Assembly: GCF_000286955.2 (NCBI RefSeq)
Contig: NZ_AJYK02000055.1
Span: 1-35,110 of the forward strand
DNA length: 35,110 bases
Source of the DNA: Vibrio rumoiensis 1S-45
Lineage (GTDB): Bacteria; Pseudomonadota; Gammaproteobacteria; Enterobacterales; Vibrionaceae
Direction: 5' to 3'
This document shows, piece by piece, positions 14,542-22,679 of this stretch (position 1 is the first letter of the stretch; the number at the start of each line of letters is the position of its first letter). Made by a program: the position numbers and the translations under genes. Under the pieces are notes generated by a model, which saw only the letters and a program-made list of their open reading frames with translations, was not told the origin of the DNA and made no database searches.

Positions 14542-16188
14542 TTAACTTTGAAGGATTTTTTCAGTGAGCGCTTTTATTTTAGGGAGTAGCACAGGGCTAG
14601 ATTGTGCTATGACTCTTTGTTCTTCAATTACTGAGTGAAGAATGTCTTTTCCGGTAAGTGGATTGGCAAGCACAACCCTAAAAACATTGGTCTCCATACG
14701 ATCCCATTTTTTAGGTGTTAGGCGAGTTCGAGAAACAAAAGAGCGACCATTTTCACGCTGGCTCTTTTGAATAAAGGTGGTGAGCTCGTTGAGGTACTGA
14801 TGTATCTCTGCTTTTTCTGTTGCTGAAGCAAGGGCTAAGGCTTGCTGAGTGCTTGCCGGAACATATCGGTAAGTGAGGATGCAGAGCTCTGGTTTAGAGA
14901 TAAGTTCAAAATCAGGTTGTTGTTCAATGAGGTCGGCAAAATATTGTGCTTTTTCAATGCTCTGATCGATTAAGAGTTCATAACCTGGGCGGCTGATAAT
15001 GTGCATACTGGAATAAACCAGCATGGCCATACCAGAACGAGAACCTTCAAGTGTATGCGCCCCTAAGTCTTTTGAGCCTTTACGTAAAATATATTCAGCA
15101 TGGTGTTCAATCGATTTCATAGCGCTTGGATCTTTGAATAACACCATACCTGCGCCCATAGGAATATAAAGCTGCTTATGGGCATCGATAGTGACTGAAT
15201 CGGCGCGTTCTATGCCTTTTAGTAAATGGCGATAATTATTCGACATTAGTGTTGCACCACCCCAAGCGGCATCAACATGGAAGTGGCATTGTTCACGCTC
15301 TGCAATATCGGCAATGCTATCGAGTGGATCAATGTTACCTGTTTCGGTTGTACCGGCGACACCAATAATGGCAAATGGCTTTATATTTTGAGCTTTAAGA
15401 TCACGGATAGTTTGCTCGAGTGATGTCGGGCAAATACGGTTTTGGTCATCTGTTTTTACTGAAATTAAGCTGTGTTGACCAATACCCAATACATCGGCGG
15501 CTTTTTTTAATGAGTAATGACCACGTTCAGAAACCAAAATAGCCATTCCTTTATAGCCATAATGCATCATGGCATTGAATAATCCTTCTTTTTCGACGCC
15601 TTGAAATTGGCCATCTGCTTTTAAAGCATTATTACGTGCCACCCACAGCGCAGTAATATTGGCGATGGTTCCGCCTGAACAAAAAGCGCCTAAAGAATGC
15701 TCGGCACTGTGCATCCATTGTTGGTAAAAGGTGTCGTTTTCACCATAAATAAGCCGGTGAAGCATGCCTAATACTTGTCGCTCAAGAGGTGTGAAAGCTT
15801 TCGAGGTTTCTATTTTTACTAAGTTCTGATTAAGCGCAATCATGATCTTAGATAAAGGCATCAAAAAGTAAGGCAGTGCCGAGGTCATATGCCCGATGAA
15901 GCTTGGAGCGGAAGTATGAACCGAGTGGGAAACCACAGTATCTAAAAGGTGCTGGGTGTGTTCTGAGACAAAACTTGGAATTTCAGGAATGGCAGCATCG
16001 GAGAAATCTTTTTCGATCTCGGATAACGGCTTTTCTTCTGCAACGATGTGCTCTCTCAAAAATTCATTAAGATTTTGAGAAAGTTTTTGCTCGATATTTC
16101 CTAAAGTGGAGTCGGGAGCTTCAGGTACTGTAAAGATACGCAGTAAGCTCTCAAAATTGACATCTACAATTTTGTCATCAGATCCCAT
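14542..16188 (-). CDS. panP: PLP-dependent aspartate 1-decarboxylase (PanP type)
   Basis: This 548-residue group-II PLP decarboxylase belongs to the type described in Vibrio as PanP, which makes beta-alanine from L-aspartate for pantothenate and replaces the pyruvoyl enzyme PanD. Visible residues are the PLP lysine K338 in TIDAHKQLYIP, the phosphate-side D306 in HVDAAWGG, the ring-stacking H224 in SERGHYSLKK, and the SGGTIANITA segment (171-180). The N-terminal 80 residues are extended relative to glutamate decarboxylases. Family relatives include glutamate, cysteine-sulfinate and diaminobutyrate decarboxylases, so substrate assignment rests on overall resemblance to the PanP subgroup. It appears monocistronic. 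The start is ATG 16188 with only a weak ribosome binding site. Confidence 0.82.
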   Translation of the reverse strand: MGSDDKIVDVNFESLLRIFTVPEAPDSTLGNIEQKLSQNLNEFLREHIVAEEKPLSEIEKDFSDAAIPEIPSFVSEHTQHLLDTVVSHSVHTSAPSFIGHMTSALPYFLMPLSKIMIALNQNLVKIETSKAFTPLERQVLGMLHRLIYGENDTFYQQWMHSAEHSLGAFCSGGTIANITALWVARNNALKADGQFQGVEKEGLFNAMMHYGYKGMAILVSERGHYSLKKAADVLGIGQHSLISVKTDDQNRICPTSLEQTIRDLKAQNIKPFAIIGVAGTTETGNIDPLDSIADIAEREQCHFHVDAAWGGATLMSNNYRHLLKGIERADSVTIDAHKQLYIPMGAGMVLFKDPSAMKSIEHHAEYILRKGSKDLGAHTLEGSRSGMAMLVYSSMHIISRPGYELLIDQSIEKAQYFADLIEQQPDFELISKPELCILTYRYVPASTQQALALASATEKAEIHQYLNELTTFIQKSQRENGRSFVSRTRLTPKKWDRMETNVFRVVLANPLTGKDILHSVIEEQRVIAQSSPVLLPKIKALTEKILQS

Positions 16189-16298
16189 AAAACGGCTTTC
16201 TTCTTTGGTATTTTAATTATATTCAAATTTGAGCGAGATAATTTATATGAAATTATAGGTAAAGTCTCGCTCAATATTGAAGGTAGAAAGGTGGTAGA

Positions 16299-16820
16299 TT
16301 ACTTACATTCTATAGCGCTTGCTTTGCCGACGGCGTTGTTATATTTATCGAGAGCCGGCTTAATGTTACTTGGGTGACTTAATAAATCTGCGAAAGCTGA
16401 GCGTAGTTCGTAGTTTTTTTCGTTAGGTGGAGCCTGACGATCATTGAAGGTTGTCTTCGCTATTTTGCCTAACTCATCATCACGTTGTGATAATACTTTA
16501 ATATCCGATTGTTCCAATTTTAACCATGACTCAACAGACTCATCAGTTGCGACTTTCGATGGATCTTTAACTAAGTAATAATCTACCGCGGCACGATTGA
16601 GTTCAAAGTGGTGAGTGCGTCCGGCTAAAAACCAATCACCGACTTCTTTTAAGTCTGGATGCGTTTCGGTCGTAATCGAAACAAGATCTTGGTACCACGT
16701 TAAAGAGGCATCAATATAAGCATCATATTTTTGGATTAAGCATTGAGTATCGGTGCTATTTGCTGCGAATACAGAGCCACTTGACATGGAAAGTAAAAGG
16801 GCAATGGCGAATTTTTTCAT
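16299..16820 (-). CDS. Small exported protein of unknown function
   Basis: This 173-residue protein has a clear Sec signal peptide (MKKFAIALLLSMSSGSVFAA), cut near residue 19 or 20. The mature part is helical and soluble, with Cys27 near its start and Cys172 as the penultimate residue, placed to form one disulfide joining the two ends. I do not recognise the family. The ribosome binding site AAGGA stands 7 nt before ATG 16820. It sits alone between panP and lysO, with about 110 bp and 154 bp of separation. A periplasmic location is likely. Confidence 0.8.
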   Translation of the reverse strand: MKKFAIALLLSMSSGSVFAANSTDTQCLIQKYDAYIDASLTWYQDLVSITTETHPDLKEVGDWFLAGRTHHFELNRAAVDYYLVKDPSKVATDESVESWLKLEQSDIKVLSQRDDELGKIAKTTFNDRQAPPNEKNYELRSAFADLLSHPSNIKPALDKYNNAVGKASAIECK

Positions 16821-16941
16821 TGTCAGTCCTTGAATAGAGGCTAATTAAGCCGAAGCATTGTAAACCCGTAAACGAGATAAGTCAGTGATTCTATCAATAA
16901 AAGCGAGCCTTTGTGATCACCCTTACGCTTCGTAACAGTAC

Positions 16942-16958
16942 TTATACCCAAGTAACCT
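16942..16958. repeat. Partial copy of a dispersed 'TATACCCAAGT' repeat
   Basis: TTATACCCAAGTAACCT here shares its core with sequences at 19789-19804 and 19901-19912, and its reverse form at 29589-29613. The copies look like decayed pieces of a short palindromic intergenic repeat. Confidence 0.45.
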
Positions 16959-16974
16959 TAGATATAACATGATC

Positions 16975-17880
16975 TTAACTGCCTAAAGAAACAAAGAACA
17001 GCATTAAAACAGGCACTAATATACTCAGGATGAAGCCACTAACAATGGCAATCGGCACACATTTAACACCACCTGTGCTTTGAATCACTGGAAGGGTGAA
17101 GTCCATTGCGGTTGCACCGGCATACCCAATAGAAGTACATGGGTAGCGGCGTATTAACATTGGAATGGCCACCAAAGCGACTAGTTCACGTAATAACTCC
17201 AGCATAAATGAAGCACCGCCATAGATCGGGCCATAAGCGTCACCCATTAAAATTCCAGCTAATGAATACCACCCGAAACCTGAGGACATAGCTAAAGCGT
17301 TCGTCAGTGGGATATCTAGAATATACGCAGCCAGTATTCCGCCACACCAAGAAGTAAGAATAATCACTAACGCAATCATCATTCCGCGTTTATTGAGAAT
17401 GATTTGTCGTAATGTTAAGCCGCTATTGCGCAGTTGGATCCCAATAAAGAAAAGCAACAACAGAAGAATGGCTTCACTGGATTCATTAATACCCGGTAAC
17501 TGGAATGGCAATAAAAGCCCTATTAATAAGCCAGCGCCGACCACAATGATTAATTTCGCGGATTCAAGCGCCATCATATAAATAGGAAGCGAGATACCTT
17601 TTGCTGTTGATTCGACTGGAAAGTACTTATCGATAAATGGCAGCGCGGCGAGGTTACAAAGTCCAATAGTGATAAAGAAGGTTGACGTGTAAAGAAGAAT
17701 AGTTTGAAGGTTGCTGCTTAGATTATCTAAAGCGGACAAACTCAACCCCATTAAAAACAAGATGACATAAATAAGATAGGACACCGTTTTATTAATACGG
17801 CTTAACCAAACGTCATTATGTAAGGCGATAAAATAACCGATGATCAAAGGTAAGAAGATCATAAATACGCCTGAATACAT
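16975..17880 (-). CDS. lysO: Lysine exporter LysO
   Basis: This 301-residue inner-membrane protein of the YbjE/LysO family exports L-lysine and toxic analogues such as thialysine. There are about eight hydrophobic segments. Near-identical blocks shared with E. coli LysO include LLFFIGIQLRNSGLTLRQIILNKRG, the SGFGWYSLAGIL segment and GATAMDFTLPVIQSTGG, where acidic residues in the membrane are known to matter for lysine antiport. The open frame starts at a TTG 20 codons upstream, but ATG 17880 has GAGG at 5-6 nt and gives the E. coli length (299). In E. coli the gene is controlled by ArgP; no ArgP site can be recognised with confidence here. No lysine-riboswitch core was seen upstream. Confidence 0.92.
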   Translation of the reverse strand: MYSGVFMIFLPLIIGYFIALHNDVWLSRINKTVSYLIYVILFLMGLSLSALDNLSSNLQTILLYTSTFFITIGLCNLAALPFIDKYFPVESTAKGISLPIYMMALESAKLIIVVGAGLLIGLLLPFQLPGINESSEAILLLLLFFIGIQLRNSGLTLRQIILNKRGMMIALVIILTSWCGGILAAYILDIPLTNALAMSSGFGWYSLAGILMGDAYGPIYGGASFMLELLRELVALVAIPMLIRRYPCTSIGYAGATAMDFTLPVIQSTGGVKCVPIAIVSGFILSILVPVLMLFFVSLGS

Positions 17881-18383
17881 AAACACCTCAACGTTTGTGG
17901 GAAGAATAGGGATATATTGATTAAGTCTGTCTATATCCAATAACCCTAACGTAAAGGCCGTAGGGAACAGTACTGACTATCTTAATGATAAAAATGAATA
18001 AAAATAGTAATATTGTTATTTATTTACGAGGTGAATTAATTTGCACTAAAAATTGAAACGTTTCATATCAACAAGGTTGATTATTTTTAGTTCGAATTAA
18101 TCTTTATTATTTAAGTGTACTAGTGGATAAAATTGCGATCGGAATCTCATTTCACGGCAATTTTTACCCTTGTGATGTGAGCTGCGCACTTACTTAATTT
18201 TCATCATGAAGTATCATTTCTAATTGAAGTCAGTCATAAAAATTCTAATTAATATAACTTGTTTTTAGAGTGGCTCTCATTACTTAACAAATATTTAGTT
18301 ACAAGGAAGTTTACAGTTAAAAAGTCAGTTATTGACGCTTGTGTCTTGATCGGGGGGTTAAACATAAGTATGGAGGTTACAAA
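17881..18383. other. Divergent lysO-tfoX intergenic region (about 500 bp)
   Basis: No gene is supported. The region is AT-rich and should hold promoters for both divergent genes. The only clear motif is the palindrome at 18054-18065. I searched the tfoX side for a c-di-GMP (GEMM) riboswitch core and saw none. The 5' leader of tfoX contains a G-run (CGGGGGGTT, 18351-18359) upstream of the GGAGG ribosome binding site. Confidence 0.5.
18054..18065. promoter_or_regulatory. Palindrome TGAAACGTTTCA, Cra/LacI-family operator candidate
   Basis: This perfect 12-bp palindrome equals the classical consensus for the fructose repressor Cra (FruR), a LacI-family protein. It lies 174 bp upstream of lysO and about 320 bp upstream of tfoX. 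Another LacI-family regulator could equally use it. Confidence 0.45.
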
Positions 18384-18977
18384 ATGGGCAGTAATATGGA
18401 AAGGTCATTTTTTGAGTATGTGACCAAGTTTGGCTCGTTTCAAAAGCGTTCGATGTTTGGTGGTATTGGATTATTCAGTGAAGATGCGATGTACGCTCTG
18501 ATTTCTAATGGCATAATCTTTATTCGTGGTGGTGGTAGTCTTGATGAAGCCCTCGAAGCAAAAGGATGCAAAAGATACAAACATGTGAAAAAACAAACCG
18601 TAGCAACAGTAAATTACTTTGATATTACAAAGCTATATACCGAAGGTGATGCACTGTTAGATGACATCATTAAAGACTCTATTGAATTCTCTAAAAAGGA
18701 AAGAGCATTTCAAAAGTCGGAAGATAGTCGTAGATTGCGTGATTTACCTAATATGCAATTGACCTTAGAACGCATGGTTAAAAAAGCCGGTGTACCTGAT
18801 GTGACAACCTTTCTACAAATGGGGCCTGAAGACGTCTTTAAACGTGTGAAAGATGCTTATGGCGGTGATGTTGATATCCGTTTATTGTGGAAATTTGCAG
18901 GTGCAGCAGATGGGTGCCATTGGAAGCTTATTCAAGAGCCGAGAAGGCAGCAACTTTTATCCAATGTTCATCATTAA
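18384..18977 (+). CDS. tfoX: TfoX/Sxy-family competence regulator
   Basis: This 197-residue regulator, in Vibrio, works with CRP to switch on DNA uptake genes or, for the paralogue TfoY, type VI secretion and motility. An N-terminal TfoX domain (KRSMFGGIGLFSEDAMYALIS, about 19-39) and a C-terminal TfoX domain (RLRDLPNMQLTLERMVKKAG through the LLWKFAGAADGCHW segment) are both present. The frame is open from a TTG at 18339, but ATG 18384 has GGAGG at 6-7 nt and matches the family length. TfoX and TfoY are hard to separate by eye. Closeness to the DUF945 gene and serC, and absence of a GEMM riboswitch, favour TfoX; several residues also resemble TfoY. A strong terminator follows. Confidence 0.85.
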   Translation: MGSNMERSFFEYVTKFGSFQKRSMFGGIGLFSEDAMYALISNGIIFIRGGGSLDEALEAKGCKRYKHVKKQTVATVNYFDITKLYTEGDALLDDIIKDSIEFSKKERAFQKSEDSRRLRDLPNMQLTLERMVKKAGVPDVTTFLQMGPEDVFKRVKDAYGGDVDIRLLWKFAGAADGCHWKLIQEPRRQQLLSNVHH

Positions 18978-18993
18978 TTTCTGATGTATCTAC

Positions 18994-19028
18994 AAAAAAC
19001 CTCGCACTTTAAAAATGCGAGGTTTTTT
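18994..19028. terminator. Bidirectional terminator between tfoX and the beta-barrel gene
   Basis: A 13-bp stem, AAAAAACCTCGCA (18994-19006) with TGCGAGGTTTTTT (19016-19028). It is flanked by A and T runs on both sides, so it can stop tfoX and the convergent minus-strand gene. Confidence 0.9.
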
Positions 19029-19053
19029 ATTAGGTTGAAGAAAAATATTGCGC

Positions 19054-19614
19054 TTAGAAATTAAAGCGCGTGGTGATCATGAGTTGATCGCCGTAAATGT
19101 AATTAAGTTTTCCTTCAAGACCAATCGAGAACAATTCTGTTGCATGGAAACGACCCGAAATGGTGCCGTACACATCATCAGTATCAGCATCATTGTTAAT
19201 TTTGTAATAACCTAGTTTACCTGCAACCTCAAATTGAGGGCCAAGCCATTGTCTAACACCAATATTTACTTCCATACCAGCATCGTTATCGAATTTTTTG
19301 GTATCGTCATCAACCATTTTAAATAGCATTTCACCGGTAATGTCTGCCCAATTATTCACCGGAGCATGAAACCCCAAACCTGCGGAAAGGTCGTAATCGT
19401 TGTCGAATTCTGAATCAAGAGACAAAATAGCGTGTGCATTTGGATGAATAGATTTACTGACACCAGCACCAAAAGTCATTGGGCTTAATCCAATACGAGC
19501 ATCCACGTAATCGTAATTGAAGTTGCTCATGTTCGCTGAGCTTGCGCTATCACTTGCAGCAAAAACAGAACTTGAAGCAAGTAAACATCCAGTAAAAATA
19601 AATAACTTACGCAT
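19054..19614 (-). CDS. Outer-membrane beta-barrel-like protein (YfaZ-like)
   Basis: This 186-residue protein starts at ATG 19614 with a Sec signal peptide (MRKLFIFTGCLLASSSVFAA). The open frame extends 36 codons upstream, but that part is hydrophobic nonsense relative to a normal exported start. The mature part alternates polar and non-polar residues in strands such as DARIGLSPMTFGAGVS, MEVNIGVRQWLG and ISGRFHATELFSIGLEGKLNYIYG. It ends in TTRFNF, with the terminal Phe typical of outer-membrane barrels recognised by BamA. Overall it resembles the YfaZ family of small barrels, of unknown substrate. There are no cysteines in the mature part. It converges on tfoX and shares its terminator. Confidence 0.75.
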   Translation of the reverse strand: MRKLFIFTGCLLASSSVFAASDSASSANMSNFNYDYVDARIGLSPMTFGAGVSKSIHPNAHAILSLDSEFDNDYDLSAGLGFHAPVNNWADITGEMLFKMVDDDTKKFDNDAGMEVNIGVRQWLGPQFEVAGKLGYYKINNDADTDDVYGTISGRFHATELFSIGLEGKLNYIYGDQLMITTRFNF

Positions 19615-20058
19615 GAAAGAAAACCCTTTTCTTAAAACAATATAGGTAGTTAAGTAAAGAAATACGACTAAGAAATAAGCATAAAATGTTAAGACGATCC
19701 GTTCTTTACTTGTATGGCACAATTTTGGCAGAAGCTTACCAAGATGTATACATCAGTCACTTTAAAATGCCGTTTTGGCGAGTATTTAATACCCAAGTGG
19801 CTTGGAATATAAACTAACAAACTTTACTAAAGAGTGGAACGTTCTGGAGTAATCCTTACATTATGATTACCTAAATTTGGAAAGAAAATGTTTCAATGGC
19901 ATACACCCAAGTGGGTCTTGCATCTTGGAGTAACCTTGTGACGAAACTGTCTTACTATGTAGGCGAACTTTACATCATTCTCACAGATGTAACTCTTTGT
20001 CATGACAAGTGAATTCAAATTACGATAAACTGAGTTTATTTTACCGGAAAGGAACAAC
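19615..20058. other. Divergent intergenic region with degenerate palindromic repeats
   Basis: No gene is supported. It holds a perfect GATGTATACATC palindrome (19743-19754), two 'ACCCAAGTG' repeat cores (19789-19804 and 19901-19912), and the inverted companion GCATCTTGGAGTAACCTTGTG (19920-19940). It also contains the promoter region and ribosome binding site (AAAGGAACAAC) of the DUF945 gene. Confidence 0.5.
19901..19940. repeat. Degenerate palindromic repeat unit
   Basis: The left half (ATACACCCAAGTGGGTCTT) and the right half (GCATCTTGGAGTAACCTTGTG) are imperfect reverse complements, forming one small palindromic element. The right half matches TGCATCTTGAAGTCACTTG at 29589, and the left half matches the partial copies at 16942 and 19789. 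Confidence 0.5.
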
Positions 20059-21321
20059 ATGAATAATTTGAAAAAGTATGCAGCAATTGGTGGGGCAGTT
20101 GCCATTGTTGCATGTTGGCCGTTAGCGATTGGTCAATTTGCTCAATCGACGATTACAGATGCAATACAAAAGCTGGATCAAAAAGAAGTTAAAGTAGAGA
20201 TTGTGAAATACGATCGTGGTTATTTGACTGCAACGGCACAAACACAAGTCACCGTTGTTGATCCAGCGTTAAAGCAACAACTTGAACTGAATGGTCTTCC
20301 TACGAGCTTTATACTGGATCATCAAATTAATCATGGTTTGTTCAGCGTTTCTTCTGATACAAGACTGGATGACTATAAAGCCTTACCAGCTACCGTTCAT
20401 TCTGTGACTTATATTAATGGCTCATCGTCCGTTGAAATGAAAAGCGAAAAGATGGAATTTAATTTCGCAAACGACTTGAATTCTAAATTGGAATTATCTC
20501 CAGGTAGTATGACAGCAGATATTAGTCGTGATGGTCACGTTAAATTCGCTTATCAATTAGAAAGCTTTAATGGACATTTTTCTAATGGTGAATCCTTGTT
20601 ACTAAAAAGCATTAGTGGTTCTGGTGATGGTAAAAAAGTGAATGGCTTTTGGTTGGGTAAGCAAGAGGCAGCCTTAGGTGAAGTAAACATGTTGACCCCA
20701 ACCGGAGAAAGTATGGTGAATGTTCACCAGTTCAATTACCAGTTCAACACAGAAGAAAAAGCAGAACAGAAAACCTTCAGTAGTCATCATAAAATATCGG
20801 TAGACAGTATTGATGTTGAAGATGACACCTTAACTGACCTAGGCCTTGAAGTGTCGTTTAATGATATCGACATGCCAGCCTTCTCAGCGTTATTGGATGT
20901 GTATCAAACACATGGTCAAGATTTAACCAATGACAATGTTAAATCGATAATGGGGCAAGTTGATACTTTGTTCGAGAAAGGCTTTAGTGTCGCAGTCAAT
21001 AAAATCAAAGCGACCATACGTAAAGGTCACTTTGATGGAGATTTAACGCTGAACTTCCCTGCGGGTAAAAAAAATGTGACTCAAAACCCAATGACGATCC
21101 CAGCATCATTGACTGGTGGCACCAATGCTTTTATTTCGAATGAAATGGTGACGGAGTTTCCTTTCATTCAATCTGGATTAGACGGTTTAATTCAGCAAGG
21201 TGTGATGACGCATAAAACAGATGGTTATCATATTAACGGTGAAGTGAAAGACGGTAATGTCGAGTTTAAGAGTGGTAAAAAAATGCCGCTCTTTGTCTTG
21301 CTCGCACCATTGTTTATGTAA
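20059..21321 (+). CDS. YdgA-like DUF945 protein
   Basis: This 420-residue protein has a short N-terminal hydrophobic segment (about 6-24, KKYAAIGGAVAIVACWPLAIG) acting as an uncleaved anchor or signal. A large periplasmic beta-rich domain follows. The early VEIVKYDRGYLTATAQTQV segment and the later LDGLIQQGVMTHKTDGYHINGEVKDGNVEFKSGKKM segment are typical of the DUF945/YdgA family, whose members resemble AsmA-like bridging proteins in design; function is not settled. The ribosome binding site is AAAGGA before ATG 20059. It is monocistronic with its own terminator, and lies between a barrel gene and serC. Confidence 0.88.
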   Translation: MNNLKKYAAIGGAVAIVACWPLAIGQFAQSTITDAIQKLDQKEVKVEIVKYDRGYLTATAQTQVTVVDPALKQQLELNGLPTSFILDHQINHGLFSVSSDTRLDDYKALPATVHSVTYINGSSSVEMKSEKMEFNFANDLNSKLELSPGSMTADISRDGHVKFAYQLESFNGHFSNGESLLLKSISGSGDGKKVNGFWLGKQEAALGEVNMLTPTGESMVNVHQFNYQFNTEEKAEQKTFSSHHKISVDSIDVEDDTLTDLGLEVSFNDIDMPAFSALLDVYQTHGQDLTNDNVKSIMGQVDTLFEKGFSVAVNKIKATIRKGHFDGDLTLNFPAGKKNVTQNPMTIPASLTGGTNAFISNEMVTEFPFIQSGLDGLIQQGVMTHKTDGYHINGEVKDGNVEFKSGKKMPLFVLLAPLFM

Positions 21322-21342
21322 ACTTTCGCTTGTCAGGACATT

Positions 21343-21365
21343 AAAGAGGCCAACTTGGCCTCTTT
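21343..21365 (+). terminator. Terminator after the DUF945 gene
   Basis: A 9-bp stem, AAAGAGGCC (21343-21351) with GGCCTCTTT (21357-21365), and a 5-nt loop. It is followed by further Ts, 21 bp past the stop. Confidence 0.9.
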
Positions 21366-21476
21366 TTTATTGCTTCCTATAAAAAGGTGTTTTGAAGGCG
21401 ACAAAAAAAGTGGTATTACTGTAGGTAATTTTTACATTTAAACCATTCATCGTATGTAGCAGGAGCAATATTTATC

Positions 21477-22559
21477 ATGGAACCTATCTATAACTTCAGT
21501 GCGGGCCCCGCAAGTCTTCCAAAGGCAGTGATGCAACAAGCTCAACAAGAGTTTATTAATTGGAATGGGCTTGGCACTTCCGTTATGGAAATCAGTCACC
21601 GCAGTAAACCTTTTTTAAAGGTTGCTGAGGAAGCAGAACAAGATCTGCGTGACTTATTGTCTATCCCAAGTAATTACAAAGTTCTTTTTTGCCAAGGTGG
21701 AGCACGTGCTCAATTTGCCGCTGTACCAATGAACTTATTAGGTAATGCAAAGACAGCTGATTATATTGATGGTGGTTATTGGGCGGCGAGCGCTGTTGAA
21801 GAAGCACAAAAATACTGTGAGCCGAATGTGATCAATGCATCGACCATCATTGATGGTAAAACAGCGATTATCCCAGCTTCAGATTGGGTTTTATCAAAAG
21901 GTGCGGCTTATGTTCATTTCTGCCCAAATGAAACTATTGACGGCATTGAAATTAATGATTTGCCAATAACGGATAAACCGATTGTGGCGGATATGTCGTC
22001 AACGATTTTATCTCGTGAAATTGATGTGTCAAAGTATGGTGTTATTTACGCTGGTGCACAAAAGAATATTGGCCCAGCAGGGTTATGTATTGTGATTGTA
22101 CGTGATGACTTGCTTGAATTGGCTCACTCAGCATTGCCAAGTATTTTGAATTACAAAGTGTTGTTCGAAAAAGAATCAATGTACAACACGCCACCAACAT
22201 ACGCATGGTATTTATCGGGCTTAGTTTTTAAATGGTTGAAGTCGAATGGCGGTGTTGCTGCGATGGAAAAAATCAATCGTGAAAAAGCGGCAACTTTGTA
22301 TCAATACATTGATGAGTCTGAATTTTATCGTAACAATGTACATGCCAATAACCGTTCATTAATGAACGTACCATTCCAATTAGCTAAACCTGAATTGGAT
22401 GCTTTATTCTTGGAGCAAGCGGAAGCTCGTGGCCTACAAGCATTAAAAGGCCATCGTGCAGTGGGTGGAATGAGAGCCTCTATTTATAACGCGATGCCGC
22501 TAGAAGGGGTACAAGCTCTGGTTGATTTTATGAAAGAGTTTGAGCAAAACAACGCGTAA
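21477..22559 (+). CDS. serC: Phosphoserine aminotransferase
   Basis: This 360-residue class-V PLP aminotransferase converts 3-phosphohydroxypyruvate to phosphoserine with glutamate, and acts in the parallel step of pyridoxal phosphate synthesis. Diagnostic segments are [13 protein letters not shown] at the start, [26 protein letters not shown], the PLP lysine in [16 protein letters not shown] (about residue 198), and the C-terminal [17 protein letters not shown]. The length is that of the family. AGGAG lies about 12 nt before ATG 21477, a slightly long spacer. Unlike E. coli, aroA does not follow; serC is monocistronic here and ends at a strong terminator shared with cydC. Confidence 0.97.
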   Translation: MEPIYNFSAGPASLPKAVMQQAQQEFINWNGLGTSVMEISHRSKPFLKVAEEAEQDLRDLLSIPSNYKVLFCQGGARAQFAAVPMNLLGNAKTADYIDGGYWAASAVEEAQKYCEPNVINASTIIDGKTAIIPASDWVLSKGAAYVHFCPNETIDGIEINDLPITDKPIVADMSSTILSREIDVSKYGVIYAGAQKNIGPAGLCIVIVRDDLLELAHSALPSILNYKVLFEKESMYNTPPTYAWYLSGLVFKWLKSNGGVAAMEKINREKAATLYQYIDESEFYRNNVHANNRSLMNVPFQLAKPELDALFLEQAEARGLQALKGHRAVGGMRASIYNAMPLEGVQALVDFMKEFEQNNA

Positions 22560-22620
22560 GTTAGCAAAACAACTTATTAAACCTAAGGCTATTTAAGTTA
22601 GAAAAATCCATCACAAACAA

Positions 22621-22660
22621 AAACGCCATGGAAACTTAATCTGAAGTGACCATGGCGTTT
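22621..22660. terminator. Bidirectional terminator between serC and cydC
   Basis: An 11-bp perfect stem, AAACGCCATGG (22621-22631) with CCATGGCGTTT (22650-22660), and an 18-nt loop. It has A/T runs on both sides and lies between two convergent genes. Confidence 0.85.
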
Positions 22661-22679
22661 TTATGTCTTCAAGTCAGGA

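Noticed and set aside
18155..18190. CRP site suggested by TGTGATGTGAGCTGCGCA
   Set aside because: Only the left half-site matches; the right half does not resemble TCACA.
17941..18338. Lysine riboswitch before lysO or c-di-GMP riboswitch before tfoX
   Set aside because: Neither conserved core could be found on reading both strands.
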